From DASXAI01 sp963798445 (GTDB lineage: Bacteria; Actinomycetota; Acidimicrobiia; Acidimicrobiales; Ilumatobacteraceae), in assembly GCA_963798445.1 (NCBI GenBank), contig CAWCTH010000003.1, forward strand, positions 1,054,001 to 1,118,000: DNA of 64,000 nucleotides. The letters run 5' to 3'. The notes under the pieces are model-generated. The model made no database searches. It had not been told where the DNA came from and saw only the letters and a list, made by a program, of their open reading frames with translations. The number at the start of each line of letters is the position of its first letter. The stretch's first letter is position 1. Of this stretch, positions 52,445-61,728 are shown piece after piece. A program made the translations under genes and the position numbers.

Positions 52445-52988
52445 GGGCTACCGGCACACCAGAGAAGAGATCCTCGACGGCGCCCTCGCGGTTGCCTTCG
52501 ATGACGGCCTGAGCCAGCTGACATACGGTCGAGTCGCGAAGCGACTCGAGGTCAGCGATCGCATCGTCGTCTACTACTTCCCGTCCAAGGACGAGCTCGT
52601 CGCCGAGGTCTTGGTCGCCGTCGGAACCCAGCTCCAGCGGACTCTCGCGCCTGCGTTCGCGTCCCCGGCGCGGGACTATCTCGAGTTGGTGCGGGCCGCC
52701 TGGCCAGTCGTCGCCAGGGCTGAGGCCGACCCCGTGTTCGCGCTCTTCTTCGAGGCGAACGGGCTTGCCGCTGCGGGACGAGAGCCCTTCCGTACGATCG
52801 TGCCGCAACTCGTCGATGCGTGGATCGCGTGGGTGGCCGAGTTCTTCCAGGGCACACCGGCGCGGCGTCGCACCGAGGCCGAGACCGCCATCACGCTCCT
52901 CGATGGCCTGCTTCTGCTTCGACAATTGGCCGGCCCAGCAGCCGCCGGCCGCGCCGCAAGACGGTTCGGCGTCGCGGGCCGCCGGTGA
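52445..52988 (+). pseudogene. TetR family regulator lacking its start
   Basis: The frame encodes an intact TetR HTH (TREEILDGALAVAFDDGLSQ, TYGRVAKRLEVSDRIVVYYF, PSKDELV) and ligand domain to TGA 52988. No ATG, GTG or TTG lies upstream of the HTH before the in-frame stop, because the sequence joins the PIN fragment there. A CTG or downstream TTG start is possible but would be poor. It is best read as a 5'-truncated gene produced by the same deletion. Confidence 0.65.
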
Positions 52989-53018
52989 TGATGAGGCTCC
53001 CGGGTTGCTCCAGGCATT

Positions 53019-53430
53019 TCAGCCCGTCGATGGCTCGTCGCCCCAGGCGCCGGCGCGGAGGAAGCGGCTGACGGCGAAGAACCAGACGAGCGAGAGGATG
53101 GCGACGAGCAGGAGCGCCCGCAACCACGGGGCCGGCCGGGCCCAGCCGACGACCACGCTGGCGCCGGCCCCGACGGCAATGGCCAGCTTCACCGGTCGAT
53201 AGACGGCCGCCAGACGCGTCGCATCGTCGAGCGTACGGGTGGTGAACGTCAGGTGGCGTACGCGAGCGCAAAGCCCCGTCCGCTGCTCCCGGCGGCCTCC
53301 GCGGTGTACGCCGCCAGCAGGACGAGCACGCCCATCTGCACGAACACGACGGTGCGCGTCCGTCCGTCCTCGCGGTCCAACCGATCCAAATCAAGGCGAA
53401 CACGACGGCGAACTCGCCGGCGCCGCGTCG
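53019..53430 (-). pseudogene. LtrA-like membrane protein remnants
   Basis: Three minus-strand pieces follow each other in different frames: FAVVFALIWIGW; REDGRTRTVVFVQMGVLVLL plus AAYTAEAAGSSGRGFALAYA; and RLAAVYRPVKLAIAVGAGAS with LLLVAILSLVWFFAVSRFL. The first two match the low-temperature requirement A (LtrA) N-terminal half; the third is membrane-like and may be its end. No intact frame remains. Confidence 0.5.
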
Positions 53431-53507
53431 TCCGTCACCGCATCAACGTAACCATCGGACGTTTCTGAGCCGACCGCCACATCGATCGGGCGGCGGGTGG
53501 GCCTGCC

Positions 53508-53963
53508 TCAGCGTGGGCTGGCGATGAGCACCGGGATCTGGCGCTCGGTCTTCGCCTGGTACTCGGCGTAGTTGGGGAACACGGCGACCGCTCGCTCCCA
53601 CCAGGCGGCGCGCTCGTCGCCTTCGGCCTCGTGGACCGTGACGTCAAATGGCTCAGGGCCGTCCTGCACCTGGACGGCGCCGGGATCGGCCATCAGGTTG
53701 TGATACCAGACCGGATGCTTCGGCGCGCCGCCGTACGACGCGACGAGCGCGTACTCGCCCGCGTGCTCGACCCGCATCAAAGCGATCTTGCGGACCTTGC
53801 CGCTCTTGACCCCCTTCATCGTCACGATGATCACGGGAATGCCCGTGCCCCGGAGCGTGTTGGCTTGCGTCCCTCCGGACGCCTCGTACTCCTCGACCTG
53901 ATCTCGCACCCACTGCAGTGCGCTCGGCTCGTAGTCACCTTCGATCGCCATAGGTCCACTCAT
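53508..53963 (-). CDS. Deazaflavin (F420)-dependent nitroreductase family protein
   Basis: The 151-residue protein is of the DDN/FDOR type: RGTGIPVIIVTMKGVKSGKV with RKIALMRVEHAGEYALVASY, then GGAPKHPVWYHNLMADP and a C-terminal YAEYQAKTERQIPVLIASPR. These small split-barrel proteins bind F420 and reduce quinones or nitro compounds. ATG 53963 or the next ATG at 53951 are equally possible starts. It is divergent from the CoA-transferase gene. Confidence 0.87.
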   Translation of the reverse strand: MSGPMAIEGDYEPSALQWVRDQVEEYEASGGTQANTLRGTGIPVIIVTMKGVKSGKVRKIALMRVEHAGEYALVASYGGAPKHPVWYHNLMADPGAVQVQDGPEPFDVTVHEAEGDERAAWWERAVAVFPNYAEYQAKTERQIPVLIASPR

Positions 53964-54058
53964 AGGTGAAGCGGCCCCCGGTTCGCAAGTCGCTTGCCAG
54001 CGCGACCGTCTGTACTCTGCGGTCGCCACGCCTCATGTCGAGAAGGGGTCCCTGCCCC

Positions 54059-56337
54059 GTGCTCTCGTCGTACCGAGTCCTCGACCTGACCGACGAGCGA
54101 GGGCAGCTCGCCGGCTTGCTGCTGGCCCAACTCGGTGCCGACGTCATCGCCGTCGAGCCCGTCCGCGGTGCGGGCAGCCGCTTCGTCGGGCCGTTCGTCG
54201 ACGACGTGCACTGGCCGGAACGTTCGCTCCTGCACGCCGCCTACAACCGGGGCAAGCGCTCCGTGCGCGCCGATCATGTCGACCTCGCGGCGCTGGCGGC
54301 CACGGCCGACGTCGTGCTCGACAGCCAGGCCATGGACGTCGACCTGGGCGCTCTCCGAGCGGCCAACCCCGGTCTCGTCACCGTCACCATCAGCGCCTTC
54401 GGCGAGACCGGCCCGAAGGCGGCGTGGTTGGCCAGTGATCTGACCGTCGCCGCAGCGACCGGCCAACTGGTGCTGACGGGTGATGATGACCGTCCTCCGG
54501 TGCGGATCAGCGAACCGCACGTCTTCCACCATGCTGCGCTCGAGGCCGCCATCGCCGCGGTGGTCGCCCTGTCCGCTCGCCAACGCACCGGGGAGGGGCA
54601 GCACGTCGACGTGTCGGCCCAGCAGGCGTTCATGCAGGCCACGGACGGGGCGGTGCTCACGGCGGCCGTCGGCGCCGACGACATCGAACGGCGCCAGGTG
54701 GCGTGCGCCTCGGCTCCTACAACCTGCGCTTCGTGTACCCGGCCAAGGATGGACACGTGTCGGTCACGTTCCTGTTCGGCGACATGATCGGCCGGTTCAC
54801 CCAGCGCTTGATGCACTGGGTCTGGGCGGAAGGTCATTGCTCGCAGGAGATCGGCGACCTCGACTACGTCTCGTTCTTCGAGCTGTTCCGCACCGGCCAG
54901 CTGCCCCCTTCGGCCCTCACCGAGGCGACCGACGCGGTCGCGGCACTCACGGCGACCCGAACGAAGGAAGAGCTCTTCGCCGCTGCGCGCGAACGACGAC
55001 TGCTCATCGCGCCCGTGGCGACGGCGGCCGATCTGCTGGCCAACGACCATCTCGCGGTGCGCAGCTATTGGGACGACCTCACCGTCGGCGCCGCATGAGT
55101 GCTCGCACGGTCCGTGTGCCGGGACCGTGGGCGGCGGCACCGGCGGCGCCGCTACGCCGACTCGGGCCACCGCCCCGGCTGGGCGAGCACGACGGCGACG
55201 CCGACCGCATGCTGTCTCGGCCGCGCCCGACGCTGCGACCCGGCCAACAGATCGGTCGAGCCCTCGAAGGCCTCCGTGTGCTCGATTTCAGCTGGGTGGT
55301 CGCCGGGCCGATGGGGACGCGGCTCCTCGCCGACCATGGTGCGACAGTCGTGCACGTCGAGAGTGAGCGCCGTGTCGATGTCATCCGCGCGTCCGACCCG
55401 TTCCTGCCCGACAAGGGCGGCATCGAGGACACCGCGCTGTGGCACCTGATCGGGGCCGGCAAGTACTCCGTCCAGCTCGACCTGGGCACCGAACGCGGAT
55501 GCGCGATCGCTCGCGACTTCGCCCGGTGGGCCGATGTTGTCGTGGAGTCGTTCACGCCCGGCACCCTGGCTGCCTCCATCGCCGGTTTCAAGGAGATAAC
55601 CGGCTGGCCCGATCGTGACCCCGCCGGTCCGTTCATGGCCTACACCGACTACGTGTCGCCCCGCTTCCTCGCGCTGGTCACGCTGGCGGGGCTCGACCAC
55701 GCCCGCCGCACGGGTCGCGGACAGCACATCGACCTGTCGCAGGCCGAGGCGGCCGTGCAACTGCTCGCGCCGTCCCTCCTCGACCACGAGGTCAACCGGC
55801 GCGATGTGAGCCGCGCCGGTAACGACGATCGCCGCTTCGCCCCGCACGGCGTGTACGCCGCCGGCGATCCAGGCTCAGATGAGTGGATCGCCATCGCGTG
55901 CACCGACGACGCCCAGTGGACCCGCTTGGGCGAGCTGATCGGTCGCGCCGACCTGGCCCGCCTGACCATCGAGGAACGCCTGGCTCGGCGGCGCGAACTG
56001 GACGTGCTCGTCGACACATGGACGACCGGACGCGACCCTGACGAGCTGCAGCACGTCCTGCAGCGCCATCTGGTGTGCGCGCACAAGGTGCAGCGGTCCG
56101 CCGATTGCCTCAACGATCCGCAGCTCCGGCACCGAGAGCACTTTCGCCGAGTGCCCCACGCCATTCACGGCGAGGTCGTCGTCGAAGGCCCACCCACCCG
56201 CTTCTCGAGGAACGCGCCGGGTCCGGCGTGGGGAGGGCCAACGCTCGGGCAGCACACGGCTTTGGGCCCTCGAGCAGCTGCTCGGCTACGACGACGATGT
56301 CATCACCGAGCTGACCGTGACCGACGTCCTGCGCTGA
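54059..56337 (+). pseudogene. Two-domain CaiB/BaiF CoA-transferase with three frame breaks
   Basis: From GTG 54059 (GAAGGGG upstream) the sequence encodes a class III CoA-transferase with two CaiB-type halves. The first half has VLDLTDERGQLAGLLLAQLG and ADVIAVEP, then TISAFGETGP and RTGEGQHVDVSAQQAFMQAT; it continues in another frame from about 54705 (YNLRFVYPAKDGHVSVTFLF). The second half starts in a third frame at about 55095 (VRVPGPW, then GLRVLDFSWVVAGPMGTRLL and RTGRGQHIDLSQAEAAVQLL). The end (LEQLLGYDDDVITELTVTDVLR) is again shifted near 56262. Whole, it would be about 760 residues and move CoA between carboxylic acids. Conservation between breaks suggests recent mutations or assembly errors. 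Confidence 0.78.
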
Positions 56338-56440
56338 GGGACCTTCGGATCTATCGCCCGCGCTGCTCTCGCGGTTCGATGAGGACAGTTCGGGCAACGC
56401 ACGGAGAAGCGACAATGACGGCAACAGCGGCGGCGGCACC

Positions 56441-57628
56441 ATGACCGGCGCCTCGCCCAAGACGCGAGACGAACTGCCGGGTGACGAGCTGCTGCCGCGC
56501 GCCGACCGCACCACCACCCGCGCCATCACGATCGCCGCGCCGCCCCATGAGGTCTGGCCGTGGCTGGCCCAGATGGGCCAGGGCCGCGGTGGCCTCTACA
56601 GCTACGACTTCCTCGAGAACCTCATCGGCTGCGACATCCACAGCGCGGACCACATCGTGGAGGAATGGCAACACGTCACGGTCGGCGACCCGTTTCGGCT
56701 CCACCCCGATGTCGCCCTGCGCGTCGCGGTCGTCGAGCCGAACCGCGCCCTTGTCGTGCGTGGTGGGGTGCCCATGGGCGACGCGGCGCCTCCGTACGAC
56801 TTCACGTGGGCCTTCGTCCTCGACGAGCGGCCCGACGGCAACACCCGGCTCGTCATCCGCGAGCGCTACGCCTTCACGAAGCGATGGGCCGCACTCGTCG
56901 TCGAGCCTGTCGTCGCGGCCAGCTCGGTGATGACGAGGAAGATGCTCCACGGCATCCGCGCCCGCGCCGAGCACGGACGAACCCCGTCGGACGTCGCACC
57001 GGCGGATCGGCGGGCAGGCGATTGCCTCCGTCCGGGCGTGTACCTCTACTGGCTGCCGCTCGGCGCCGGTGCTCACGTGGTGCGTCTCAGCGGCCGAGCG
57101 TTCGAGGCGGTCGAGGCGCGCCGGCAACACCGCGAGCGGCGCGACCTCTACCACTCCGCCTTGGAGGTCGTGACCGCTGAAGATCAGTTCATCGTCGAGA
57201 TGACCCCGATCCCCGCCCACGGCGACCACGATCGAGGCGTCGTCGCCGAAGGCGCCGTCGGTACCACGTGGGCCCGATCGCTGCGCGTCTTCCGCTACGA
57301 GATCCACCGGTGGCGCGATGGCGTCATCCCCGACGTCGCGCTTGCGGTCGACAGCCCGGTGCGGGTGTCCGACGATCCAGATGTCGCCCACCAGGTGCTC
57401 GAGCAGGCACTGCTGATACCCACGCCGGTCTGGGGCCGAGACGAACTGCACGCCGGCGAGATGTGGAACTCCAACTCGGTCACCTCCTGGCTGTTGACCT
57501 GCAGCGGCATCGACATCGACCACCTCCGGCCCCCACGGAGTGGACGGGCGCCAGGTTGGGACGCCGGCCGAATCGCCGCTGCCCGCCTCGAACGCGACGG
57601 GCGGTCTACGTCGTGGCGGCAGGGGTGA
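56441..57628 (+). CDS. SRPBCC domain protein with a C-terminal papain-like domain
   Basis: The 395-residue protein has an N-terminal SRPBCC (START-like) domain, about residues 20-185: TTTRAITIAAPPHEVWPWLA, QMGQGRGGLYSYDFLEN and FTWAFVLDERPDGNTRLVIR. A second domain (about 200-375) has YLYWLPLGAGAHVVRLSGRA, DLYHSALEVV and MWNSNSVTSWLL. The His in YHSALEV followed late by a polar NSNS motif recalls permuted papain-like (LRAT/YiiX) folds, but the Cys nucleophile is not seen. The combination is unusual. It overlaps the convergent SulP gene by 23 bp. Confidence 0.7.
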   Translation: MTGASPKTRDELPGDELLPRADRTTTRAITIAAPPHEVWPWLAQMGQGRGGLYSYDFLENLIGCDIHSADHIVEEWQHVTVGDPFRLHPDVALRVAVVEPNRALVVRGGVPMGDAAPPYDFTWAFVLDERPDGNTRLVIRERYAFTKRWAALVVEPVVAASSVMTRKMLHGIRARAEHGRTPSDVAPADRRAGDCLRPGVYLYWLPLGAGAHVVRLSGRAFEAVEARRQHRERRDLYHSALEVVTAEDQFIVEMTPIPAHGDHDRGVVAEGAVGTTWARSLRVFRYEIHRWRDGVIPDVALAVDSPVRVSDDPDVAHQVLEQALLIPTPVWGRDELHAGEMWNSNSVTSWLLTCSGIDIDHLRPPRSGRAPGWDAGRIAAARLERDGRSTSWRQG

Positions 57629-59297
57629 TCACGAGGCGCGCCGGCGGCGGCGAGTGATGACTCCGACCCGCGTGCTGCCGAGCATGGCTGATGGCGGCGT
57701 CGAGCGTCTCGAACACGTGTCGCTCATGGGCGAGTTGGTCGATGGCGCCGATCGCCTCGAGCAGCTGCCGGTGGCGGGGCCGAATGCCCTTGAGCAACAC
57801 CGTGATGCCCCGGCCCTCAAGCTCTGACACGATCTCGCCGAGGGCCTGGGCGCCCGTGGCGTCGAGCACTTGCAGTTGCGAGAGCCGCAGGATGACGACG
57901 CGCACGTCGCTGATCGCCGTGAGCTCGGTCAGGAAGCGCTGCGCCGCGCCGAAGAACAGCGCGCCGTCGAGCCGGTACACGACGATGTGCTCGTCGAGGA
58001 GCATCGCCTCCTCGTCGGAGGTGATGGTGTCGTCGCCGGGAAGGTCTTCGAGCTGGGCCTCGGCGCTTCGCGCGATGTGGCGGAGGGCGAGGACGGCAGC
58101 CACCGCCACCCCGACCTCGACGGCGACGATCAGATCGAACGCGACCGTGGCCACCGCCGTGACCGTCATGACGACGGCGTCGGAGCGCGTCGATCGCAAG
58201 ACCGCACGGACGCTGTGGATCTCCACCATCCGCACCGCGGTCACCATCAGGACGCCGGCCAGCGCGGCGAGGGGGATCTTCGCCACCAGACTCCCACCGA
58301 AGAGCACGACCAGGATGAGCAGCAGTGAGTGCAGCGCGGCAGCGACCCGGGTACGGGCTCCGGCACGGACGTTCACCGCCGTTCTCGCGATGGCACCGGT
58401 GGCCGGCATGCCACCGAACAGTGGTGAGACGATGTTGGCGAGGCCCTGCCCGAACAGCTCCCGGTCAGGATCGTGACGGCCGTTGTCGGCCATGCCATCG
58501 GCCACCTTGGCCGACAGCAGACTCTCGATGGACGCCAGCAGAGCCACGGCGAAGGCCGCCGAGAGCAGGTCGCGCAGCTGGCCGAACGACGTACCTGGCA
58601 GCGACGGCATCGGCAGGGAGCTCGGCAACGATCCGATCCGGGCGACATCCAACGAGAACGCCTGGGCCACACCGGTAGCAGCGACCACTGCCAGCAGCGA
58701 CGCCGGGATGGAGCGGCGCACTCGCGGCGCCACGACCATGATGACCGCGACCAGACCGACCAGACCGATAGCTGCGAATTGCGCCGACCCGAACACATCG
58801 CCGAGGGCCTTCACCGCCACGACCGCGGTGTTGTCGCCGTCGGGCTTCGTCACCCCCAACGCCGCGGGAACCTGCTGGAGGAAGATGGTGAGAGCGATGC
58901 CCACGGTGAAGCCCTCGATGACCGGCCACGGCATGTAGGCCAGGTACCGGCCGGCCCGAACCAGCCCGGCGATGACCACGAGAACGCCCGCCATCATGGC
59001 CACGACCAACACCGCATCACGGCCGTAGTGCTCGACGATGGGCACGAGCACCACCGTCATGGCGCCGGTCGGACCGGACACCTGCACGTTCGAGCCACCG
59101 AACACGGCGGCCACGAGGCCCGCCACGATCGCTGTGATCAGTCCGGCCGTGGCGCCGAGACCGGTGGTGATGCCGAAGGCGAGGGCCAACGGCAAGGCGA
59201 CGATGGCCACCGTCGCGCCGGCCAGCAGGTCGCCCTTCCAAGATCGGCGCAGCCCGGTGTAGTCGCTCGCCTGAGGCAGGAAGCGCAGCAACGTCAT
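57606..59297 (-). CDS. SulP family anion transporter with STAS domain
   Basis: The 563-residue protein has about 12 membrane segments in residues 20-430, opening with DLLAGATVAIVALPLALAFG (SulP signature) and including GGSNVQVSGPTGAMTVVLVP. The C-terminal STAS domain (about 455-550) has VVYRLDGALFFGAAQRFLTE and VVILRLSQLQVLDATGAQAL. SulP proteins carry bicarbonate, sulfate or other anions. Its start overlaps the stop of the ArsR gene (ATGA), so an ArsR repressor controls its expression, an unusual partner that hints at a metal- or oxyanion-related or redox signal. Confidence 0.92.
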   Translation of the reverse strand: MTLLRFLPQASDYTGLRRSWKGDLLAGATVAIVALPLALAFGITTGLGATAGLITAIVAGLVAAVFGGSNVQVSGPTGAMTVVLVPIVEHYGRDAVLVVAMMAGVLVVIAGLVRAGRYLAYMPWPVIEGFTVGIALTIFLQQVPAALGVTKPDGDNTAVVAVKALGDVFGSAQFAAIGLVGLVAVIMVVAPRVRRSIPASLLAVVAATGVAQAFSLDVARIGSLPSSLPMPSLPGTSFGQLRDLLSAAFAVALLASIESLLSAKVADGMADNGRHDPDRELFGQGLANIVSPLFGGMPATGAIARTAVNVRAGARTRVAAALHSLLLILVVLFGGSLVAKIPLAALAGVLMVTAVRMVEIHSVRAVLRSTRSDAVVMTVTAVATVAFDLIVAVEVGVAVAAVLALRHIARSAEAQLEDLPGDDTITSDEEAMLLDEHIVVYRLDGALFFGAAQRFLTELTAISDVRVVILRLSQLQVLDATGAQALGEIVSELEGRGITVLLKGIRPRHRQLLEAIGAIDQLAHERHVFETLDAAISHARQHAGRSHHSPPPARLVITPAATT

Positions 59298-59674
59298 CGG
59301 TCGCTACGCAGGCCGGCGAGCAGATCCTCGCTCACGCTGAGCGAGCCGATCAGGAAGCGCCGCGCCGCCGCCAGCAGCTCCACGACCTCATCGTTGGCGA
59401 TGGCGTACGTGACGGAGGAGCCCGAGCGGGTGCTCGTCACGACACCGGCCCGGCGGAGCACACCGAGCTGCTGGGAAAGGTGCGACGCCTCCAGGCCGAC
59501 CAGCGGCACGAGCTCGGCGACGGTCCGATCACCATCGCGGAGCACCTCCAGGATGCGGACCCGCCCAGGATGACCAAGGGCCTTGAACAGCTCCGCCTTG
59601 ATCTCCGAGAGGGGGCGGCTGGCCACCACTTCACAGACGGCCGCCGTCGCCGTCGCTCGCCGGGATCGCGTCAC
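59294..59674 (-). CDS. ArsR family winged-helix regulator
   Basis: The 126-residue protein has an ArsR HTH: LFKALGHPGRVRILEVLRDG, DRTVAELVPLVGLEASHLSQ and QLGVLRRAGVVTSTRSGSSV. The ELCVCDL metal-box Cys residues are absent (ELVPLVG), so it is not a classical arsenic or zinc sensor. The GTG at 59674 is the start. It is translationally coupled to sulP and divergent from the kaiC operon with about 257 bp between. Confidence 0.87.
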   Translation of the reverse strand: MTRSRRATATAAVCEVVASRPLSEIKAELFKALGHPGRVRILEVLRDGDRTVAELVPLVGLEASHLSQQLGVLRRAGVVTSTRSGSSVTYAIANDEVVELLAAARRFLIGSLSVSEDLLAGLRSDR

Positions 59675-59691
59675 ATGACGACTCTATCAGA

Positions 59692-59705
59692 TGACAAAAT
59701 CGTCA
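59692..59705. promoter_or_regulatory. Possible ArsR operator
   Basis: TGACAAAATCGTCA has 4-bp inverted ends around an AT-rich centre in a GC-rich background and lies 18-31 bp upstream of the ArsR start. Two further TCTGA half sites flank it. It is a candidate autoregulatory site and could also reach the divergent kaiC promoter. Confidence 0.4.
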
Positions 59706-59931
59706 GACGGTCGATCCGAGGGTGAACGGGATCGGACCGATCCCCCGCCGTCGACCCGTTTCGACCACATCGAGCAGCGCGACCGACACTGTCTGTGGTA
59801 CATTTGGGCCATGCGGCGATGACCCATTCGTGGCAGCAGTCTCGAGAGACGCCTGGTTCGGGCGCCCGCCAGCCCAGGCGGCCGTCGCCGCACCCAAGGC
59901 TCGACGCCTCCCGACATGAGAGGACGGCGGC

Positions 59932-61728
59932 ATGAGCGCCACGACAGAGGCCCACCTGGGCCTGATACCGGTGGGGCGCGTGTTGACCAGCCCGATCCGG
60001 GAGCTACCGAAGACGGCGACCGGCATCAGCGGTCTCGACGAGGTGACCGGCGGCGGTCTCCCCCGTGGTCGCCCGACGCTGGTGTGCGGTCCCGCCGGTT
60101 GCGGCAAGACGCTGCTGGCGATGGAGTTCCTCGTCCGCGGGATCGTGCAGTTCGACGAGCCCGGCGTCTTCGTGGCGTTCGAGGAATCGGTCGATGACCT
60201 GATCGCCAACGTGGCATCGATGGGATTCGACCTCGCCCAGTTCGAGGCCGAGGGCCGGCTCGTCATCGACCACGTCGATGCCATCGGCGGCGGCGAGATC
60301 GAAGAGACCGGCGACTGGGACCTGGACGGTCTGTTCGTGCGCCTGGGCGCGGCCATCGACGCCGTCGGCGCCAAGCGGGTCGTGATCGACACCATCGAGA
60401 CGCTGTTCGGGGCGTTCGCCAACTCGGCGATCCTTCGCTCCGAGTTGCGCCGGCTCTTCAGCTGGCTCAAGGAGCAAGGCGTCACTGCGGTCATCACCGG
60501 CGAGCGCGGCGACGGCACTCTCACTCGCCACGGCATCGAGGAGTACGTCTCGGACTGCGTGATCGTGCTCGACCATCGCGTCACCGAGCAGACGTCGACA
60601 CGACGGCTGCGCATCCTCAAGTACCGGGGGTCGCTGCACGGCACGAACGAGTATCCGTTCCTCATCGGCGAGTCGGGCGTGTCGGTGTTGCCGATCACGT
60701 CACTGGGCCTGCGGCGCAGCGTGTCGATGGAGCGGGTGTCCACCGGCGTGGCCCGCCTCGATGCCATGTTGGGCGACGGCGGCTTCTTCAAGGGGAGCAC
60801 CGTGCTCGTCAGCGGCTCGGCCGGCACGGGCAAGTCGACGCTGGCGGCGCAGTTCTGCGAGGCCGCGTGCGGCCGGGGCGACCGAGCCATGTACTTCGCC
60901 TTCGAGGAATCCGAGGCGGAGATCATCCGCAACATGTCCTCGGTGGGCATCGACCTGCAGCCAGTGGGTCGACTCCGGCCGGTTGCAGTTCCGGTGCTCC
61001 GCCCCAGCCTCCTCGGCCTGGAGGCCCACCTGTTCGCCATGCAGAAGTCCGTCGGGGAGTTCAGTCCGTCGGTCGTCGTGATGGATCCGGTGTCGGACCT
61101 CTTGCGCATCGGGACCGGCGCCGACGTGTCGGCCATGCTCACCCGGCAACTCGACTTCCTCAAGGCCAAGGGCGTGACCGCCCTGTTCACCAGCTTGAAC
61201 TCCGACACCGACGCCGGCCAGTCCAACCAGCAGATCGCCTCCCTCGTCGACACCTGGCTGCTGGTCAAGACCATGGAGGGCAACGGCGAGCACAACCGGT
61301 TGCTGTACGTGCTCAAGTCCCGCGGGATGGCCCACTCCAACCAGATCCGCGAGTTCCTGATCACCGGTCAGGGCATCGAGCTGGCCGACGTCTACGTCGG
61401 ACCCGAGGGCGTGCTCACCGGCTCCGCCCGCCAGGCCCAGGAGGCCAAGGAGACGCTCGACGGCCTGGCCCGGCTCGAGGACCTCGAACAGCGACGGGTC
61501 AACCTGGAACGACGGCGAGAGGCGGTCGAGGCCCAGACGGCGAGCTTGTGGCGCGAGTTCGAGGACGAGGCCGACGTCGTGAGCCGCCTCTTGAGCCATG
61601 GCTCCACCGGCGTCGAGGACCGGGCCGGACAGCGCGCTGCGCAGGGCCGCCTGCGTCGTGCCGACCGGGCCGAGCCCGAGTCGGAGTTCAGCTCCAACGG
61701 CGACCATCCCGCCAGCGGCCCTCAGTGA
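59932..61728 (+). CDS. kaiC: KaiC-like double-domain RecA/RadA ATPase
   Basis: The 598-residue protein has the two KaiC domains. CI has Walker A GPAGCGKT (53-60) and the catalytic pair Glu 84-Glu 85 (AFEES); CII has GSAGTGKS (295-302) and Glu 325-Glu 326. In cyanobacterial KaiC, CII is autophosphorylated at Ser 431 and Thr 432 (motif IST); the aligned motif here is IAS (Ala 436, Ser 437), so only one acceptor remains. After CII a coiled coil (about 505-560, ARLEDLEQRRVNLERRREAV) replaces the short cyanobacterial tail. Two KaiB-like genes follow with overlapping starts. No kaiA is present. It may be a signalling timer or switch and not a full clock. Confidence 0.88.
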   Translation: MSATTEAHLGLIPVGRVLTSPIRELPKTATGISGLDEVTGGGLPRGRPTLVCGPAGCGKTLLAMEFLVRGIVQFDEPGVFVAFEESVDDLIANVASMGFDLAQFEAEGRLVIDHVDAIGGGEIEETGDWDLDGLFVRLGAAIDAVGAKRVVIDTIETLFGAFANSAILRSELRRLFSWLKEQGVTAVITGERGDGTLTRHGIEEYVSDCVIVLDHRVTEQTSTRRLRILKYRGSLHGTNEYPFLIGESGVSVLPITSLGLRRSVSMERVSTGVARLDAMLGDGGFFKGSTVLVSGSAGTGKSTLAAQFCEAACGRGDRAMYFAFEESEAEIIRNMSSVGIDLQPVGRLRPVAVPVLRPSLLGLEAHLFAMQKSVGEFSPSVVVMDPVSDLLRIGTGADVSAMLTRQLDFLKAKGVTALFTSLNSDTDAGQSNQQIASLVDTWLLVKTMEGNGEHNRLLYVLKSRGMAHSNQIREFLITGQGIELADVYVGPEGVLTGSARQAQEAKETLDGLARLEDLEQRRVNLERRREAVEAQTASLWREFEDEADVVSRLLSHGSTGVEDRAGQRAAQGRLRRADRAEPESEFSSNGDHPASGPQ

